A stretch of DNA of 45,326 bases from an uncultured Collinsella sp. (GCA_900752545.1 CAADVS010000012.1:1-45326); one strand, 5' to 3'. Shown: positions 33,941 through 42,312, counted from the stretch's first letter. Numbers and translations: made by a program. Notes: generated from the letters alone by a model not told the origin.

Positions 33941-35278
33941 TTAGGGAAGCTCGCGCTTGACAACCTCGACGATGTCGTCGACAACGCGCTGGGTAAGCTC
34001 GTGCGTCTCGGCCTCGGCCATCACGCGAACCAGCGGCTCGGTACCGCTCGGGCGCACCAGAATGCGGCCGCGGCCGTCAAGCTCCTTCTCGGCAGCAGCG
34101 ACGGCATCCCAGATGGGCTGGCAATCGTCCAGACCAGCCTTGTTGTCGGAATGCACGTTGACGAGTACCTGCGGGTACTTCTTCATGATGCCGGCAAGAT
34201 CGGTGAGGGTGCGACCGGTGCGCTTGAGCACGGCCAGCAGCTGCAGAGCCGTCACCAGGCCGTCACCGGTGGTGTTGTGCTCCAGGAAGATGATGTGGCC
34301 GGACTGTTCGCCGCCGATGACGGCGCCGTCCGCGAGCATGCGCTCCAGAACGTAGCGGTCGCCCACGGCGGTCTGAACCATCTCGAAGCCCTGCTCCTTC
34401 ATAGCGATGGAGAAGCCCAGGTTGCACATGACGGTCGAAACGATCTCGGAGTTGGCGAGCTTGCCGCGAGCGGCAAGGTCAGAACCGCAGATAGCCAGGA
34501 TGTAGTCACCATCGATCTCATTGCCCTCGCTGTCCACGAACAGTACGCGGTCGGCGTCGCCGTCGTGGGCCAGACCGATGTCAGCATGGGTACGCAGCAC
34601 GAGCTCGCGCAGGGGCTCGAGGTGCGTGGAGCCGCACTCAACGTTAATGTCAGTGCCGCAGTAATCGGTGTTGATGGCATGGACCGTGGCGCCCAGGCGC
34701 TGCAGCGCGGCGGGCGTGGTCTGGCAGGAAGCACCGTGACCGCAGTCAACGGCAACGACCAGGCCATCGAGCCTCAGGCCATCAAGCGTATCGATGGCAT
34801 GATCGACATATGCCTTGCGGGCGTCCTTCATCTTGATGATGTGGCCAACGCCGGCACCGGTCGGCAGCGTATCGGCAGCCATGGCTTCCTCGGACATGAC
34901 CCAGGCGCTGATCTCTTCCTCGACAGCATCGGGAAGCTTCATGCCCTTGCGGCTAAAGAACTTGATGCCGTTGAACTCCGGCGGATTGTGCGAAGCAGAG
35001 ATGACGATGCCGCCGTCGAGCTCGTTTTGAACAGTGAGCAGTGCCACGGCAGGCGTGGGGATGACGCCGCAGCAATGCGGGCGGCCGCCCTCCGCCATAA
35101 TGCCAGCGGTCAGAGCGCTCTCGAGCATGGTGCCCGAAAGGCGCGTGTCACGGCCGATGCAGATGTCCGGACCAAGGAACTTGGTCGCCGCGCGGCCCAG
35201 GCGAAACGCGAGGTCGCACGAGAGGTCGGCATTGGCGACGCCACGGACGCCATCGGTACCGAAGATGTTCTGGGGCAT
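33941..35278 (-). CDS. glmM: Phosphoglucosamine mutase
   Basis: 445 aa. Isomerises glucosamine-6-P to glucosamine-1-P for UDP-GlcNAc and wall synthesis. Seen: NIFGTDGVRGVANADL at the start; active-site phosphoserine loop GGIVISASHNPPEFNGIKF; metal-binding DIGLAHDGDADRVLFVD; sugar-binding GGEQSGHIIF; C-terminal phosphate site LVRPSGTEPLVRVMAEA. It lies downstream of rplM-rpsI on the same strand but behind their terminator. Its substrate links it with nagB nearby. Confidence 0.97.
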   Translation of the reverse strand: MPQNIFGTDGVRGVANADLSCDLAFRLGRAATKFLGPDICIGRDTRLSGTMLESALTAGIMAEGGRPHCCGVIPTPAVALLTVQNELDGGIVISASHNPPEFNGIKFFSRKGMKLPDAVEEEISAWVMSEEAMAADTLPTGAGVGHIIKMKDARKAYVDHAIDTLDGLRLDGLVVAVDCGHGASCQTTPAALQRLGATVHAINTDYCGTDINVECGSTHLEPLRELVLRTHADIGLAHDGDADRVLFVDSEGNEIDGDYILAICGSDLAARGKLANSEIVSTVMCNLGFSIAMKEQGFEMVQTAVGDRYVLERMLADGAVIGGEQSGHIIFLEHNTTGDGLVTALQLLAVLKRTGRTLTDLAGIMKKYPQVLVNVHSDNKAGLDDCQPIWDAVAAAEKELDGRGRILVRPSGTEPLVRVMAEAETHELTQRVVDDIVEVVKRELP

Positions 35279-35329
35279 AGGATTGCTCCTTCCCTAGCAG
35301 GCGATATACAACCGCCCACCCTAGTCGAA

Positions 35330-35370
35330 AAAGAAAAGCGGGACCCGCCGAGGAATCGGCAGGCCCCGCT
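35330..35370 (-). terminator. Terminator of rplM-rpsI
   Basis: Minus-strand 14-pair stem GCGGGGCCTGCCGA / TCGGCGGGTCCCGC (two wobbles), loop TTCC, followed by TTTTCTTTTT. 31 bp after the rpsI stop. Confidence 0.9.
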
Positions 35371-35401
35371 TGTACATTGTATCTCGAAAGGAGATAAAAC
35401 C

Positions 35402-35797
<396 letters not shown>

Positions 35798-35799
35798 CT

Positions 35800-36243
35800 T
35801 TAAGCCTCCAGCTCAATCTTCGTGGGGTTCTGGGCAGCATGCGGATGCTCGGCACCAGCGTAGACCTTAAGCTTGGTCATCTGGGCACGGCCGAGGGTGG
35901 TCTTGGGCAGCATACCGCGAACGGCGCGCTCGATGACCTTCTCCGGGTGCTTCTCCATAGCCTGGCGGAAGCTCTCAGCCTTGAGGCCGCCGTTGTAGCC
36001 GCTGTGGCGATAATAGGTCTTCGTGTCGGCCTTGTTACCGGTAAGCTGGACCTTATCGGCGTTGATGACGACAACGAAGTCGCCGCAGTCGCTGTTGGGC
36101 GTGAACTGGGGCTTGTTCTTACCGCGCAGGATCATTGCGATCTGGGTGGCAAGACGGCCCAGGACAGCACCATCGGCGTCGACGAGAACCCAGTTGCGCT
36201 GGACCTCGCCCTGCTTGGCGTAGTGAGTCGATTTCGAAATCAC
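35800..36243 (-). CDS. rplM: 50S ribosomal protein L13
   Basis: 147 aa starting at a GTG (complement 36241-36243) with GGAGGAG 6 nt before it. L13 motifs: WVLVDADGAVLGRLATQIA, LRGKNKPQFTPNSDCGDFVVVIN, TGNKADTKTYYRHSGYNGG and ERAVRGMLPKTTLGRAQMTKLKVYAG. First gene of the L13-S9 operon. Confidence 0.98.
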   Translation of the reverse strand: MISKSTHYAKQGEVQRNWVLVDADGAVLGRLATQIAMILRGKNKPQFTPNSDCGDFVVVINADKVQLTGNKADTKTYYRHSGYNGGLKAESFRQAMEKHPEKVIERAVRGMLPKTTLGRAQMTKLKVYAGAEHPHAAQNPTKIELEA

Positions 36244-36309
36244 TTAGACTCCTCCATGTACAGTACGTGTTGTTACAGAGATTCACGGGGCTCTGCAAGT
36301 AACCCGTCC

Positions 36310-36337
36310 ATATTACCCCGCTCGCCGTACGAGTCAA
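36310..36337 (-). promoter_or_regulatory. Promoter of rplM-rpsI
   Basis: On the minus strand -35 TTGACT (complement 36332-36337), 16-bp spacer, -10 TAATAT (complement 36310-36315). The ~60-nt leader that follows contains a short hairpin CAGAG / CTCTG that might serve autoregulation by L13. Confidence 0.7.
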
Positions 36338-36437
36338 CAGGTATTTTGGCTCCGACCAGAGTATCTGCACATGTCATCCACGAGCCGTGATTTTTCCAGC
36401 TCTTTAGCTGTTGTCATTTTTTGAGGGTTCGCCGTCG

Positions 36438-37316
36438 CTAGCGTTCAACGAACTCTTGGATTTCCGCGAGCAGGCGCTTTGCCTCCTGGCGGCCCTGGAT
36501 ATACAGGTCCAAAAGCTTTGCCGAATCGTGCTCGACATGGCCGACCTCGACCGGCTTTTGCGGAGCAACGACCAGCGCACGGCCCTCGCGCTCATACTTC
36601 CACAGGTGCATGCGCTGCATGTTGTAGCGGTCGTGGCGCGTCTCGATAGCCTCGAGCAGATAGGGATAGTCGGCATAGCGGGCGCGCGCGGCAGGCATAA
36701 ACTCGTAGGGCTTTTTCTCGTACGAGCGGTCCTGCGTGACAATGACAACCGCGCGATCGAAGCCCGCCTCCTCGAGCACATGCTCGATGGGAACCGAATC
36801 GGCTACGCCGCCGTCGACGTATTTGTGCCCGTCAATCTCGACCGGCGGCGTCACCAGCGGCAGCGACGTCGAGGCGCGAACAGCGTCGAGGTCAAGTACG
36901 GCGCTTTTGACCGGCAGGTACGTGGCGGTTCCAAAAAGCATGTCCGTCGCGACGGCGTACATCTCGATGGGGCTCGCGTCGAACGTCTCGTTGTCAAAGG
37001 GATCCAGGCGGTCCTGGACATCGTTGAAGATAAAGTCGTAACCCACAATGGAACCCGTGGACGCAAACGATGCAGCGCCCATGAAGCGGCTGTCGTTGCA
37101 GAAAGCCAGGTTGATGCGGTTGGCACGGCCGATCTGGTGCGACTTGTAGTTCACGCCGTTGAGGGCGCCGGCCGATACGCCATATACCGCCGGAATCTCG
37201 ACGCCAGCCTCCATGAGAACGTCGAGCACGCCCGCAGTAAACTGCCCGCGGAAGCTGCCGCCCTCCAAAACGAGCGCGACCTTGCCGGCGTTCTTTGCCT
37301 TATCTTCTGCAGTCAT
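36438..37316 (-). CDS. Patatin-like phospholipase
   Basis: 292 aa. All patatin landmarks are present: oxyanion loop VLEGGSFRGQFTAGVLDVL (about residues 16-34; Gly-rich, with Arg), nucleophile elbow GVSAG (Ser of the Ser-Asp dyad, about residue 48) and DGGVADSVP (Asp, about residue 168). No signal peptide, so probably cytoplasmic; resembles the YjjU/YlbK type. Likely an acyl hydrolase on membrane lipids, substrate unknown. Starts after AGGAGGTC. It is downstream of tmRNA on the same strand but beyond its terminator. Confidence 0.9.
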   Translation of the reverse strand: MTAEDKAKNAGKVALVLEGGSFRGQFTAGVLDVLMEAGVEIPAVYGVSAGALNGVNYKSHQIGRANRINLAFCNDSRFMGAASFASTGSIVGYDFIFNDVQDRLDPFDNETFDASPIEMYAVATDMLFGTATYLPVKSAVLDLDAVRASTSLPLVTPPVEIDGHKYVDGGVADSVPIEHVLEEAGFDRAVVIVTQDRSYEKKPYEFMPAARARYADYPYLLEAIETRHDRYNMQRMHLWKYEREGRALVVAPQKPVEVGHVEHDSAKLLDLYIQGRQEAKRLLAEIQEFVER

Positions 37317-37388
37317 ATTGACCTCCTGCGATTGCGTTTTAGCTTTCTTCTACCCAGTTTTGGGATGGCGAGCGCGGGTTTTGGAGCA

Positions 37389-37405
37389 GAGTTCGATTCT
37401 CCGCG
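37389..37405 (+). repeat. Inverted 17-bp copy of the tmRNA 3' T-arm
   Basis: GAGTTCGATTCTCCGCG on the + strand is an exact copy of the tmRNA 3' region, which lies on the minus strand (complement at 37472-37488). The two flank the tmRNA terminator. Could be a relic of an integration at ssrA. Confidence 0.6.
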
Positions 37406-37418
37406 GTATCTGTAAGTA

Positions 37419-37453
37419 ATAAAAAAGCAGGTAGAGACACTTCTCTACCTGCT
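37419..37453 (-). terminator. Terminator of tmRNA
   Basis: Perfect 12-pair stem AGCAGGTAGAGA / TCTCTACCTGCT, loop AGTG, then TTTTTTA on the minus strand, 9 bp after the tmRNA CCA. Confidence 0.95.
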
Positions 37454-37462
37454 TGTAACTAT

Positions 37463-37827
37463 TGGTGGAGGCGCGGAGAATCGAACTCCGGTCCACGAAA
37501 GCCCCCTGATTGGCATCTCCAAGCTCAGTCGCTGGTTTAGTCTCGGACGCTTTGCGCGCAGCGACACGCTCGCGGCGTCCTAACCGGTTCGGTCTTAGCC
37601 CGCGCCATACCGATTACGTGCGCAGGAGCATTCCCCTAACATGACATCGCGCCGGTGTCGGGGAAATCACCGGGTTGACGCGCCGCTATAAAACTAAGCA
37701 GCGAGAGCCATAGGCTCAAAAGAAGAGTTGTTGTCAATTCAATTTGACGGTACCCCTGTTTAACGAGGCGAGGAGACCTCGGCTTGCTTCCTCTCTCAGA
37801 GCTATCGTGTCGAAACCAGTCGCCCCC
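37463..37827 (-). ncRNA. ssrA: Transfer-messenger RNA (tmRNA)
   Basis: 365 nt on the minus strand. The 5' end GGGGGCGACTGGTTTCGACA and the 3' end GTTCGATTCTCCGCGCCTCC plus ACCA pair as a tRNA-like acceptor stem (GGGGGCG with CGCCTCC, one wobble), with an encoded CCA and a canonical T-arm. The tag frame (complement 37694-37735) reads DNNSSFEPMALAA then TAG; the ALAA end is the ClpXP degron. The first tag codon is uncertain; GAC is assumed. One-piece tmRNA. It rescues ribosomes stalled on broken mRNA. Confidence 0.95.
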
Positions 37828-38064
37828 GAATGTCGGGAAAGTCTGGATGGCATTGGGCACGAGCACCCAACACCCGTCGACTTTTCAAGGAACATGTGGG
37901 GCGGGCCCCGCTTGTGGAGTGTTATCTTACCACGTTCTGAAAGCGGACAGCTGTTCTATGCACGAGCTGTGAAGACCCCAATGTGCTCCGCACTTCGCAC
38001 TTTTGCCACCGATCGCGTCACGTATATTTTCGCCAAGCAAAATTGACCCGTCGAAAGGACCGTT

Positions 38065-38499
38065 ATGGATACCAAGCAGCAACTCGTCAATGCCCTCGCA
38101 GGCCTGGGCTCAACCATTACCGAAGCTATGGATGTCATCGAAGGCTTTGTCCCCTGCGGACATCCCGCCCTCACGGTTTCGAACGCCCTTGTTGCGCTGG
38201 ACGCTGACGATGATGCAGCTCTCGCCCAGCAGCTTGAGACCGTCGAGGGCTTTATCGACCACGTGAGTGAGAACCGCGGCGTGGCCGCCTACCACGGCAT
38301 CGAGGTCGAGCTCGCGGGTCCCAAAGCCGATCTGTTCGCAGCAATCCGCGAGGTAGGCGCCCTTATGCAGACCGCAGGCGTCAAGAACACCCAGGTCAAT
38401 GAGTGGGTCTACCGCAGTCTGGCGGCACTCGACAGCTCCGACGAAAAGGCCGCCGAAAAGCTCGCAGAAAGTCCCGCCATCAAGGCCGAGCTTTTGTAA
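38065..38499 (+). CDS. Uncharacterised helical protein
   Basis: 144 aa with AAAGGA 7 nt before ATG 38065. All-helical, acidic and soluble, with no signal peptide or membrane segment. Features: TITEAMDVIEGFVPCGHPAL, ALDADDDAALAQQLETVEGF, GVAAYHGIEVELAGPKADLF. I do not recognise the family. It is a single gene between tmRNA (divergent) and the antitoxin-toxin pair (convergent), sharing a hairpin at its 3' end. Confidence 0.7.
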   Translation: MDTKQQLVNALAGLGSTITEAMDVIEGFVPCGHPALTVSNALVALDADDDAALAQQLETVEGFIDHVSENRGVAAYHGIEVELAGPKADLFAAIREVGALMQTAGVKNTQVNEWVYRSLAALDSSDEKAAEKLAESPAIKAELL

Positions 38500-38508
38500 A
38501 TAGCAGAC

Positions 38509-38545
38509 GCGGGCCCCTTGGCGCATCGTCGTCCAAGAGGCCCGC
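38509..38545. terminator. Hairpin between convergent genes
   Basis: Stem GCGGGCC-CTTGG / CCAAG-GGCCCGC with a single C/A mismatch and an 11-nt loop. It lies between the unknown protein gene and the PIN toxin gene; likely a two-way terminator although T runs are poor. Confidence 0.6.
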
Positions 38546-38557
38546 AAACAGTTCGCG

Positions 38558-39073
38558 TCAACCGATAGCCGCGCCGCCGCGTTCGACCAAAGCCAGAATC
38601 GGCATCATTTGACGAGGTGTCTTTGCTGCAAGATCGGCATGTTCGAGCAGCTTGCGATCGTTAGTTACCAAGTAATCAACCTGGGCGCGTTTGCATGCGG
38701 CGAGTACCAAGTTGTCCTCGTAATCGCGATGGAGCGCTAAGTATTTGTCGGCCAGCCAAAGGTCCGACGCATCCGCACCCACGGCCGTGGCGTTTTCGGT
38801 CATGTTCCGAACAAATGCCAGTGCCGCATCGCCAATCGCGCGGGCAGAAGCCTCGTCGAGCGCTCCCCCGCTGGCAAGAACGCTACGCTTCAGCTCGTGT
38901 TGGACAACATACAGCACGTCCTTGACAATATGCACCGGGAAGAACAGCAACGCCCCCGTCTCTGTCGCCTGCCCAATAAACGCACGCGCGGCAAGCGACT
39001 CGGCATGGTCGACGCAAAACGAATCAACCCATACGTTGGCATCCACCATTATTTTGAGGGGAGCCCCGCTCAC
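38558..39073 (-). CDS. PIN-domain toxin (VapC-like ribonuclease)
   Basis: 171 aa from GTG (complement 39071-39073), which overlaps the antitoxin TGA by two bases, so the pair is translationally coupled. The PIN fold acidic residues are visible: first Asp in KIMVDANVWVDSF, Glu/Asp in the middle, and the late DYEDNLVLAACKRAQVDYLVTND segment with two conserved Asp. PIN toxins are metal-dependent RNases, often cutting tRNA or rRNA. Longer than a minimal VapC (about 130). Confidence 0.85.
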   Translation of the reverse strand: MSGAPLKIMVDANVWVDSFCVDHAESLAARAFIGQATETGALLFFPVHIVKDVLYVVQHELKRSVLASGGALDEASARAIGDAALAFVRNMTENATAVGADASDLWLADKYLALHRDYEDNLVLAACKRAQVDYLVTNDRKLLEHADLAAKTPRQMMPILALVERGGAAIG

Positions 39074-39423
39074 AGGATCATCCCCTTTTGGCGATAGCGC
39101 TCGTCCATGGCTTCGGAATAGATTGTGTCCCAATCGCGATCGTCGGATACAGGCGACGCAGCGATGCCCATATCTGCATAAAGCCGGTCTGCCGCTGCCC
39201 ACGACGCGGCGAACGGAGTATCGGGCGCGACGGCCTGCTGCCGGTTGTCGACGGCCGCAAGCACTTCCTCGCACTGCCCGCCACCCTGCGCGACCTTGGC
39301 CACCACCTTTTTGATGAGCTCGGGCAGCGACCCGCCCGAAAGCCGCAGCGCCTCCTCGGCACGGTTCTTGACCTGGCGATCCACGCGAACGTTCACCTGC
39401 GCCATGCCGCTAACAGCACCCAT
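39070..39423 (-). CDS. RelB/DinJ-type antitoxin
   Basis: 117 aa. An alternative start six codons later gives MAQVNVRVDRQ, the usual opening of RelB/DinJ ribbon-helix-helix antitoxins (V-N-V-R-V-D then LRLSGGSLPELIKKVV). GGTGAGG favours the first ATG. The C-terminal half, DRDWDTIYSEAMDERYRQKG, would wrap the toxin. Immediately upstream of a PIN toxin rather than a RelE-type toxin. Two copies of GCTAGCAC just upstream are probably its operator. Confidence 0.8.
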   Translation of the reverse strand: MGAVSGMAQVNVRVDRQVKNRAEEALRLSGGSLPELIKKVVAKVAQGGGQCEEVLAAVDNRQQAVAPDTPFAASWAAADRLYADMGIAASPVSDDRDWDTIYSEAMDERYRQKGMIL

Positions 39424-39454
39424 CTCAACCTCACCTTCGACTTTTGCTATCTAA

Positions 39455-39484
39455 GCTAGCACAACTATATATTTCTGCTAGCAC
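39455..39484 (-). promoter_or_regulatory. Paired operator sites of the antitoxin-toxin operon
   Basis: GCTAGCAC occurs at 39455-39462 and 39477-39484, starts 22 bp apart (two helical turns), each around a GCTAGC palindrome. AT-rich DNA lies between (ACTATATATTT), likely the -10 region. Suited to cooperative binding by a ribbon-helix-helix antitoxin. Confidence 0.65.
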
Positions 39485-39494
39485 ATGGTCAAAC

Positions 39495-39543
39495 GCAAAA
39501 GGCCTGCATTCTGGCGGCTGCAACACCGCCCAAATGCAGGCCA
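39495..39543 (-). terminator. Terminator of the P-type ATPase operon
   Basis: Arms GGCCTGCATT (39501-39510) / AATGCAGGCC (39533-39542) plus inner GGCGG / CCGCC. On the minus strand it is followed by TTTTGCGTTT; a run of T is also present in the other direction's flank. Confidence 0.85.
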
Positions 39544-39561
39544 AAAACTTAAGTAAAAGCG

Positions 39562-41637
39562 CTAGCGCAGATATGCCTTTGCGTTGCTCAGGCTGTAGGC
39601 GATCGTCGAGCCGTTGTGCAGCAGTGACGACGTCTGCGGAGTAATCATGCCGGTAATACCCAATGCCAACAGCGCCGAGTTGGTGAGCATCACCTTGGAA
39701 TATGAACTCGTCAGACGGTCGATAAGCCCCTGACTCATACGGCGCAGACGCACGATTGCGGCCAGATCCGTATCGGTCAGGATGATGTCGGCGACCTCCT
39801 TGGCGATGTCGCTTCCGCCACCCATGGCCAGGCCCACGTCGGCCAAACCGAGCGCCGGCGAATCGTTGACGCCGTCGCCCACCATGGCAACGTGGCGCCC
39901 CTCGCGCTTAATCCGCTCCACATAGGCGTACTTGTCCTCGGGCAGCAGCTCGGCCTTAAACTCATCGACACCAGCCGCGCGAGCAATACGCTCGGCCGTG
40001 CGCTCGGAATCGCCCGTGAGCATAACGACATGCTTGACACCCAGCGCATGCAGATCGGCGATGGCCTCGCGCACTCCGGGCTTAAGCGGGTCCTCGATAC
40101 CGAGCACGCCCACAACGGTGCCGTCGACCGCCAGATACAGCGGCGACAGCCCCTGCATCTGGAGCTCGATTTGCTCCTTAATGTCGGACTCGAGTTGCGC
40201 ACCCTCATCCTCGAATACAAAGTGTGCCGAGCCAATAATTGCGCGACGGCCCTCGATGGACGAAGCGATGCCGTGCGCCACAATATACTCGACAGCAGCG
40301 TGACGCTCGCGGTGCTCGAGCCCGCGCTCGCGGGCAGCGTTGACCACGGCACGCGCTACCGGATGGGGGAAATGCTCCTCCAAGCAAGCGGAAAGGCGCA
40401 GGACCTCGTCCTCGCTCCAGCCGTCGGTGGTGAGCACGCAGGCAAGACGCGGCTGCGCCTCGGTCAGCGTACCGGTCTTGTCAAAGATAATGGTGTCGGC
40501 CTTGGCAAACGACTCAAAGTACTTCGCGCCCTTGACCATGACGCCCATCTTGGCAGCATCGCTCATGGCAGTCATGACGGCGACGGAACCCGTGAGCTTG
40601 AGTGCGCACGAGTAGTCGACCATCAGTGCCGCGGAGGTCTTGATGAGACTGCGTGTGGTGAGCGCAACCAGGCCCGCGAGCAGGAAGTTCCACGGGACGA
40701 TCTTGTTGGCGAGGTCCTCCATGTGCGACTGGCCCTCGGACTTGAGCGAGTCCGCCGTCTGCACGAGCGAGACGATCGAACGCAACTTGGTCTGAGCCGT
40801 ATTGGCGCGCACGCGCACCAAGATGCTGCCGTCTTCCACGACGGTGCCGGCGAATACATCGTCACCTGCGCTGCGCTCAACGGCAAGCGGCTCGCCTGTC
40901 AGGGTCGCCTGGTTAACCATGGCGCTCCCCTGCTCGACCACGCCGTCGATGCAAATGGACATGCCAGTGCGCACGGCGACCAAGTCGCCGGGCTCAAGCT
41001 CGGTGGCGGCAACGCTCACCTCGGTGTCGCCGACGACCTTTTGCGCTTTGTCGGGCACATCGAGCAGCGAGTTGATGAGCTCGTTTTCGCTCATGGCGCG
41101 GGTGTAGTCCTCGAGCAGCTCGCCCACGTTGAGCAGGAACATTGTCTGGCCCGCGGTGTCGACATCACGCTTGACGAACGAGATGCCGATAGCCGAAGCG
41201 TCGAGCACAGGAACGGTCAGGCGCGGCTGCGCCAGCTCATGAAGGGCAGCGCGCAAAAATGCCATGTAACCGGCCACGACAAACACTGCACGCAGAGGCG
41301 TCGGCAAGAACCAGCGGCGCGCGTAGTGGGCGCCGATAAGTATGGCAAGATCCATGACGAGCTTGTGCTTGCGTGGCTCAAGCTGCATCACGTAACCCGT
41401 CTTTGCGTCGGCAATGGCCTGGGCATCGAGCGCACCCAAGGCGTCGAGCACGCCCGCACGACACCGCTCGTCATATTCGAGCGCCATCTGGCCAATGCGG
41501 CCATACACACGCACTTTGTGCACGCCGTCAATGTCGCCACCAAGCTTAAGAAGTGCATCGAGATCGCTCTCTGGCACAGGACCCGCCAATTGAAGACGGG
41601 TCCTGCCGGGGATCTCGCTAATAATCGAGAATCTCAT
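39562..41637 (-). CDS. P1B-type heavy-metal ATPase with atypical membrane motif
   Basis: 691 aa. N-terminal HMA_2-like domain (residues ~1-60, ISEIPGRTRLQLAG, no CxxC). P-type ATPase motifs: actuator LTGEP (about residue 248), phosphorylation FDKTGTLTEA (Asp about 393), HFPHPVA, hinge MLTGDSERTAERIA and VGDGVNDSPALGLADVGLAM. The usual CPx motif of the metal-binding membrane helix is replaced by DYSCALKLTGS: the Cys is kept but Pro is absent. This suggests a CtpC-like subgroup (Zn/Mn). Follows a small membrane protein gene by 18 bp. Confidence 0.9.
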   Translation of the reverse strand: MRFSIISEIPGRTRLQLAGPVPESDLDALLKLGGDIDGVHKVRVYGRIGQMALEYDERCRAGVLDALGALDAQAIADAKTGYVMQLEPRKHKLVMDLAILIGAHYARRWFLPTPLRAVFVVAGYMAFLRAALHELAQPRLTVPVLDASAIGISFVKRDVDTAGQTMFLLNVGELLEDYTRAMSENELINSLLDVPDKAQKVVGDTEVSVAATELEPGDLVAVRTGMSICIDGVVEQGSAMVNQATLTGEPLAVERSAGDDVFAGTVVEDGSILVRVRANTAQTKLRSIVSLVQTADSLKSEGQSHMEDLANKIVPWNFLLAGLVALTTRSLIKTSAALMVDYSCALKLTGSVAVMTAMSDAAKMGVMVKGAKYFESFAKADTIIFDKTGTLTEAQPRLACVLTTDGWSEDEVLRLSACLEEHFPHPVARAVVNAARERGLEHRERHAAVEYIVAHGIASSIEGRRAIIGSAHFVFEDEGAQLESDIKEQIELQMQGLSPLYLAVDGTVVGVLGIEDPLKPGVREAIADLHALGVKHVVMLTGDSERTAERIARAAGVDEFKAELLPEDKYAYVERIKREGRHVAMVGDGVNDSPALGLADVGLAMGGGSDIAKEVADIILTDTDLAAIVRLRRMSQGLIDRLTSSYSKVMLTNSALLALGITGMITPQTSSLLHNGSTIAYSLSNAKAYLR

Positions 41638-41655
41638 AGTTTGTGCCCGGGAGCG

Positions 41656-41901
41656 TTACTCGGCTGCCTCGTCAGCAGCGGCCTCGCTCTGGGTGATGTA
41701 GGCAGCCTCGGCAACCATGTCGTCGACATTAGCCTTGGCCTGCTCGACCATGTCCTGGTAGCCGTTCTTGATGCGCATGCCGCACGCGATACCCTGCACG
41801 CAGGCATTCTTTACCGGAGCGCTGGTAAGCAGCTTGATGCCGGCCGTGCCAAGCAGAAAACCGCCACCGACAAGCAGGGTATTGAACGTCGACTTCTTCA
41901 T
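41656..41901 (-). CDS. Small membrane protein, DUF6110-like, PacL-type partner of the ATPase
   Basis: 81 aa from ATG (complement 41899-41901) with AAGGGAG; 20 upstream codons are not supported. One N-terminal membrane segment LLVGGGFLLGTAGIKLLTS, a conserved-looking GIACGMRIKNGYQDMVEQAKANVDDMVAEA helix and an acidic tail. It mirrors the mycobacterial PacL (DUF1490) proteins that lie next to CtpC-type ATPases and act as metal-binding membrane chaperones. First gene of a two-gene operon with the ATPase. The PacL analogy is from layout, not proven homology. Confidence 0.75.
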   Translation of the reverse strand: MKKSTFNTLLVGGGFLLGTAGIKLLTSAPVKNACVQGIACGMRIKNGYQDMVEQAKANVDDMVAEAAYITQSEAAADEAAE

Positions 41902-41986
41902 GTTGCTTCTCCCTTTTGCCGCATTGGACGCGGCACGGTGCCTCAGCACCCGAGTAAACAAGTTTGCTCGAGCACGCTTTTGGAAA

Positions 41987-42008
41987 ATAGTTTAGTTTAT
42001 CTAACTAT
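41987..42008 (-). promoter_or_regulatory. Palindromic operator, DtxR/MntR-like, upstream of the metal ATPase operon
   Basis: Imperfect 22-bp palindrome with ATAGTT at one end and AACTAT at the other, centred on TTAGTTTATCTAA. AT-rich against a GC-rich background and placed 85 bp before the first gene. The pattern is similar to DtxR/MntR/IdeR boxes, so metal control is plausible. Confidence 0.55.
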
Positions 42009-42086
42009 TAAGGTCAACAAAGGTTAACTTTTTGGAAATCTTGAGGCGCGATGTGACCAAGGGAACCGCCCCGACGTCACATCCAC

Positions 42087-42119
42087 AAAAAAAATGAGGG
42101 CGCAAACGGCGCCCTCATT
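42087..42119 (-). terminator. Terminator of the gatA-gatB operon
   Basis: Perfect 11-pair stem AATGAGGGCGC / GCGCCCTCATT, loop CGTTT, then eight T on the minus strand. It lies beyond the long palindromic element, so that element is transcribed with gatB. Confidence 0.92.
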
Positions 42120-42166
42120 CACCAAATTCAATCCAGCCCACCTGACCCGAACGGCCGAGTCGTCAC

Positions 42167-42309
42167 GGAACCCGGGAGCCCCAGCAGGGCGGGTGCTTGC
42201 TCAAAATGAGTTCCGCACGCAAAGAAGGCCACTTAATGTGGCCTTCGTTTTGCGCAGGACTGTTCGAAATTTTGAGGAAGCACCCGCCCTGCTGGGGCTC
42301 CCGGGTTCC
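42167..42309 (-). repeat. Long palindromic element, copy 2 (candidate structured RNA)
   Basis: Perfect 32-bp arms 42167-42198 and 42278-42309 with an inner CTCAAAAT / ATTTTGAG pairing and an apical stem GAAGGCCAC / GTGGCCTTC (42224-42245). Minus-strand core motifs ACAGTCCTG (42263-42255), CACATTAAGTG (42240-42230), GTGCGGAACTC (42218-42208) have the same spacing as copy 1, while the apical stem and most of the arms differ. It ends 3 bp after the gatB stop, sense to gatB. Confidence 0.85.
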
Positions 42310-42312
42310 CGT

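Noticed and set aside
36244..36309. Known L13 leader RNA
   Set aside because: A short hairpin is present but I could not match it to a described leader structure.
39892..42027. 711-codon open frame antisense to the metal ATPase
   Set aside because: Mirror of a certain P-type ATPase gene; no ribosome site and no family motif.
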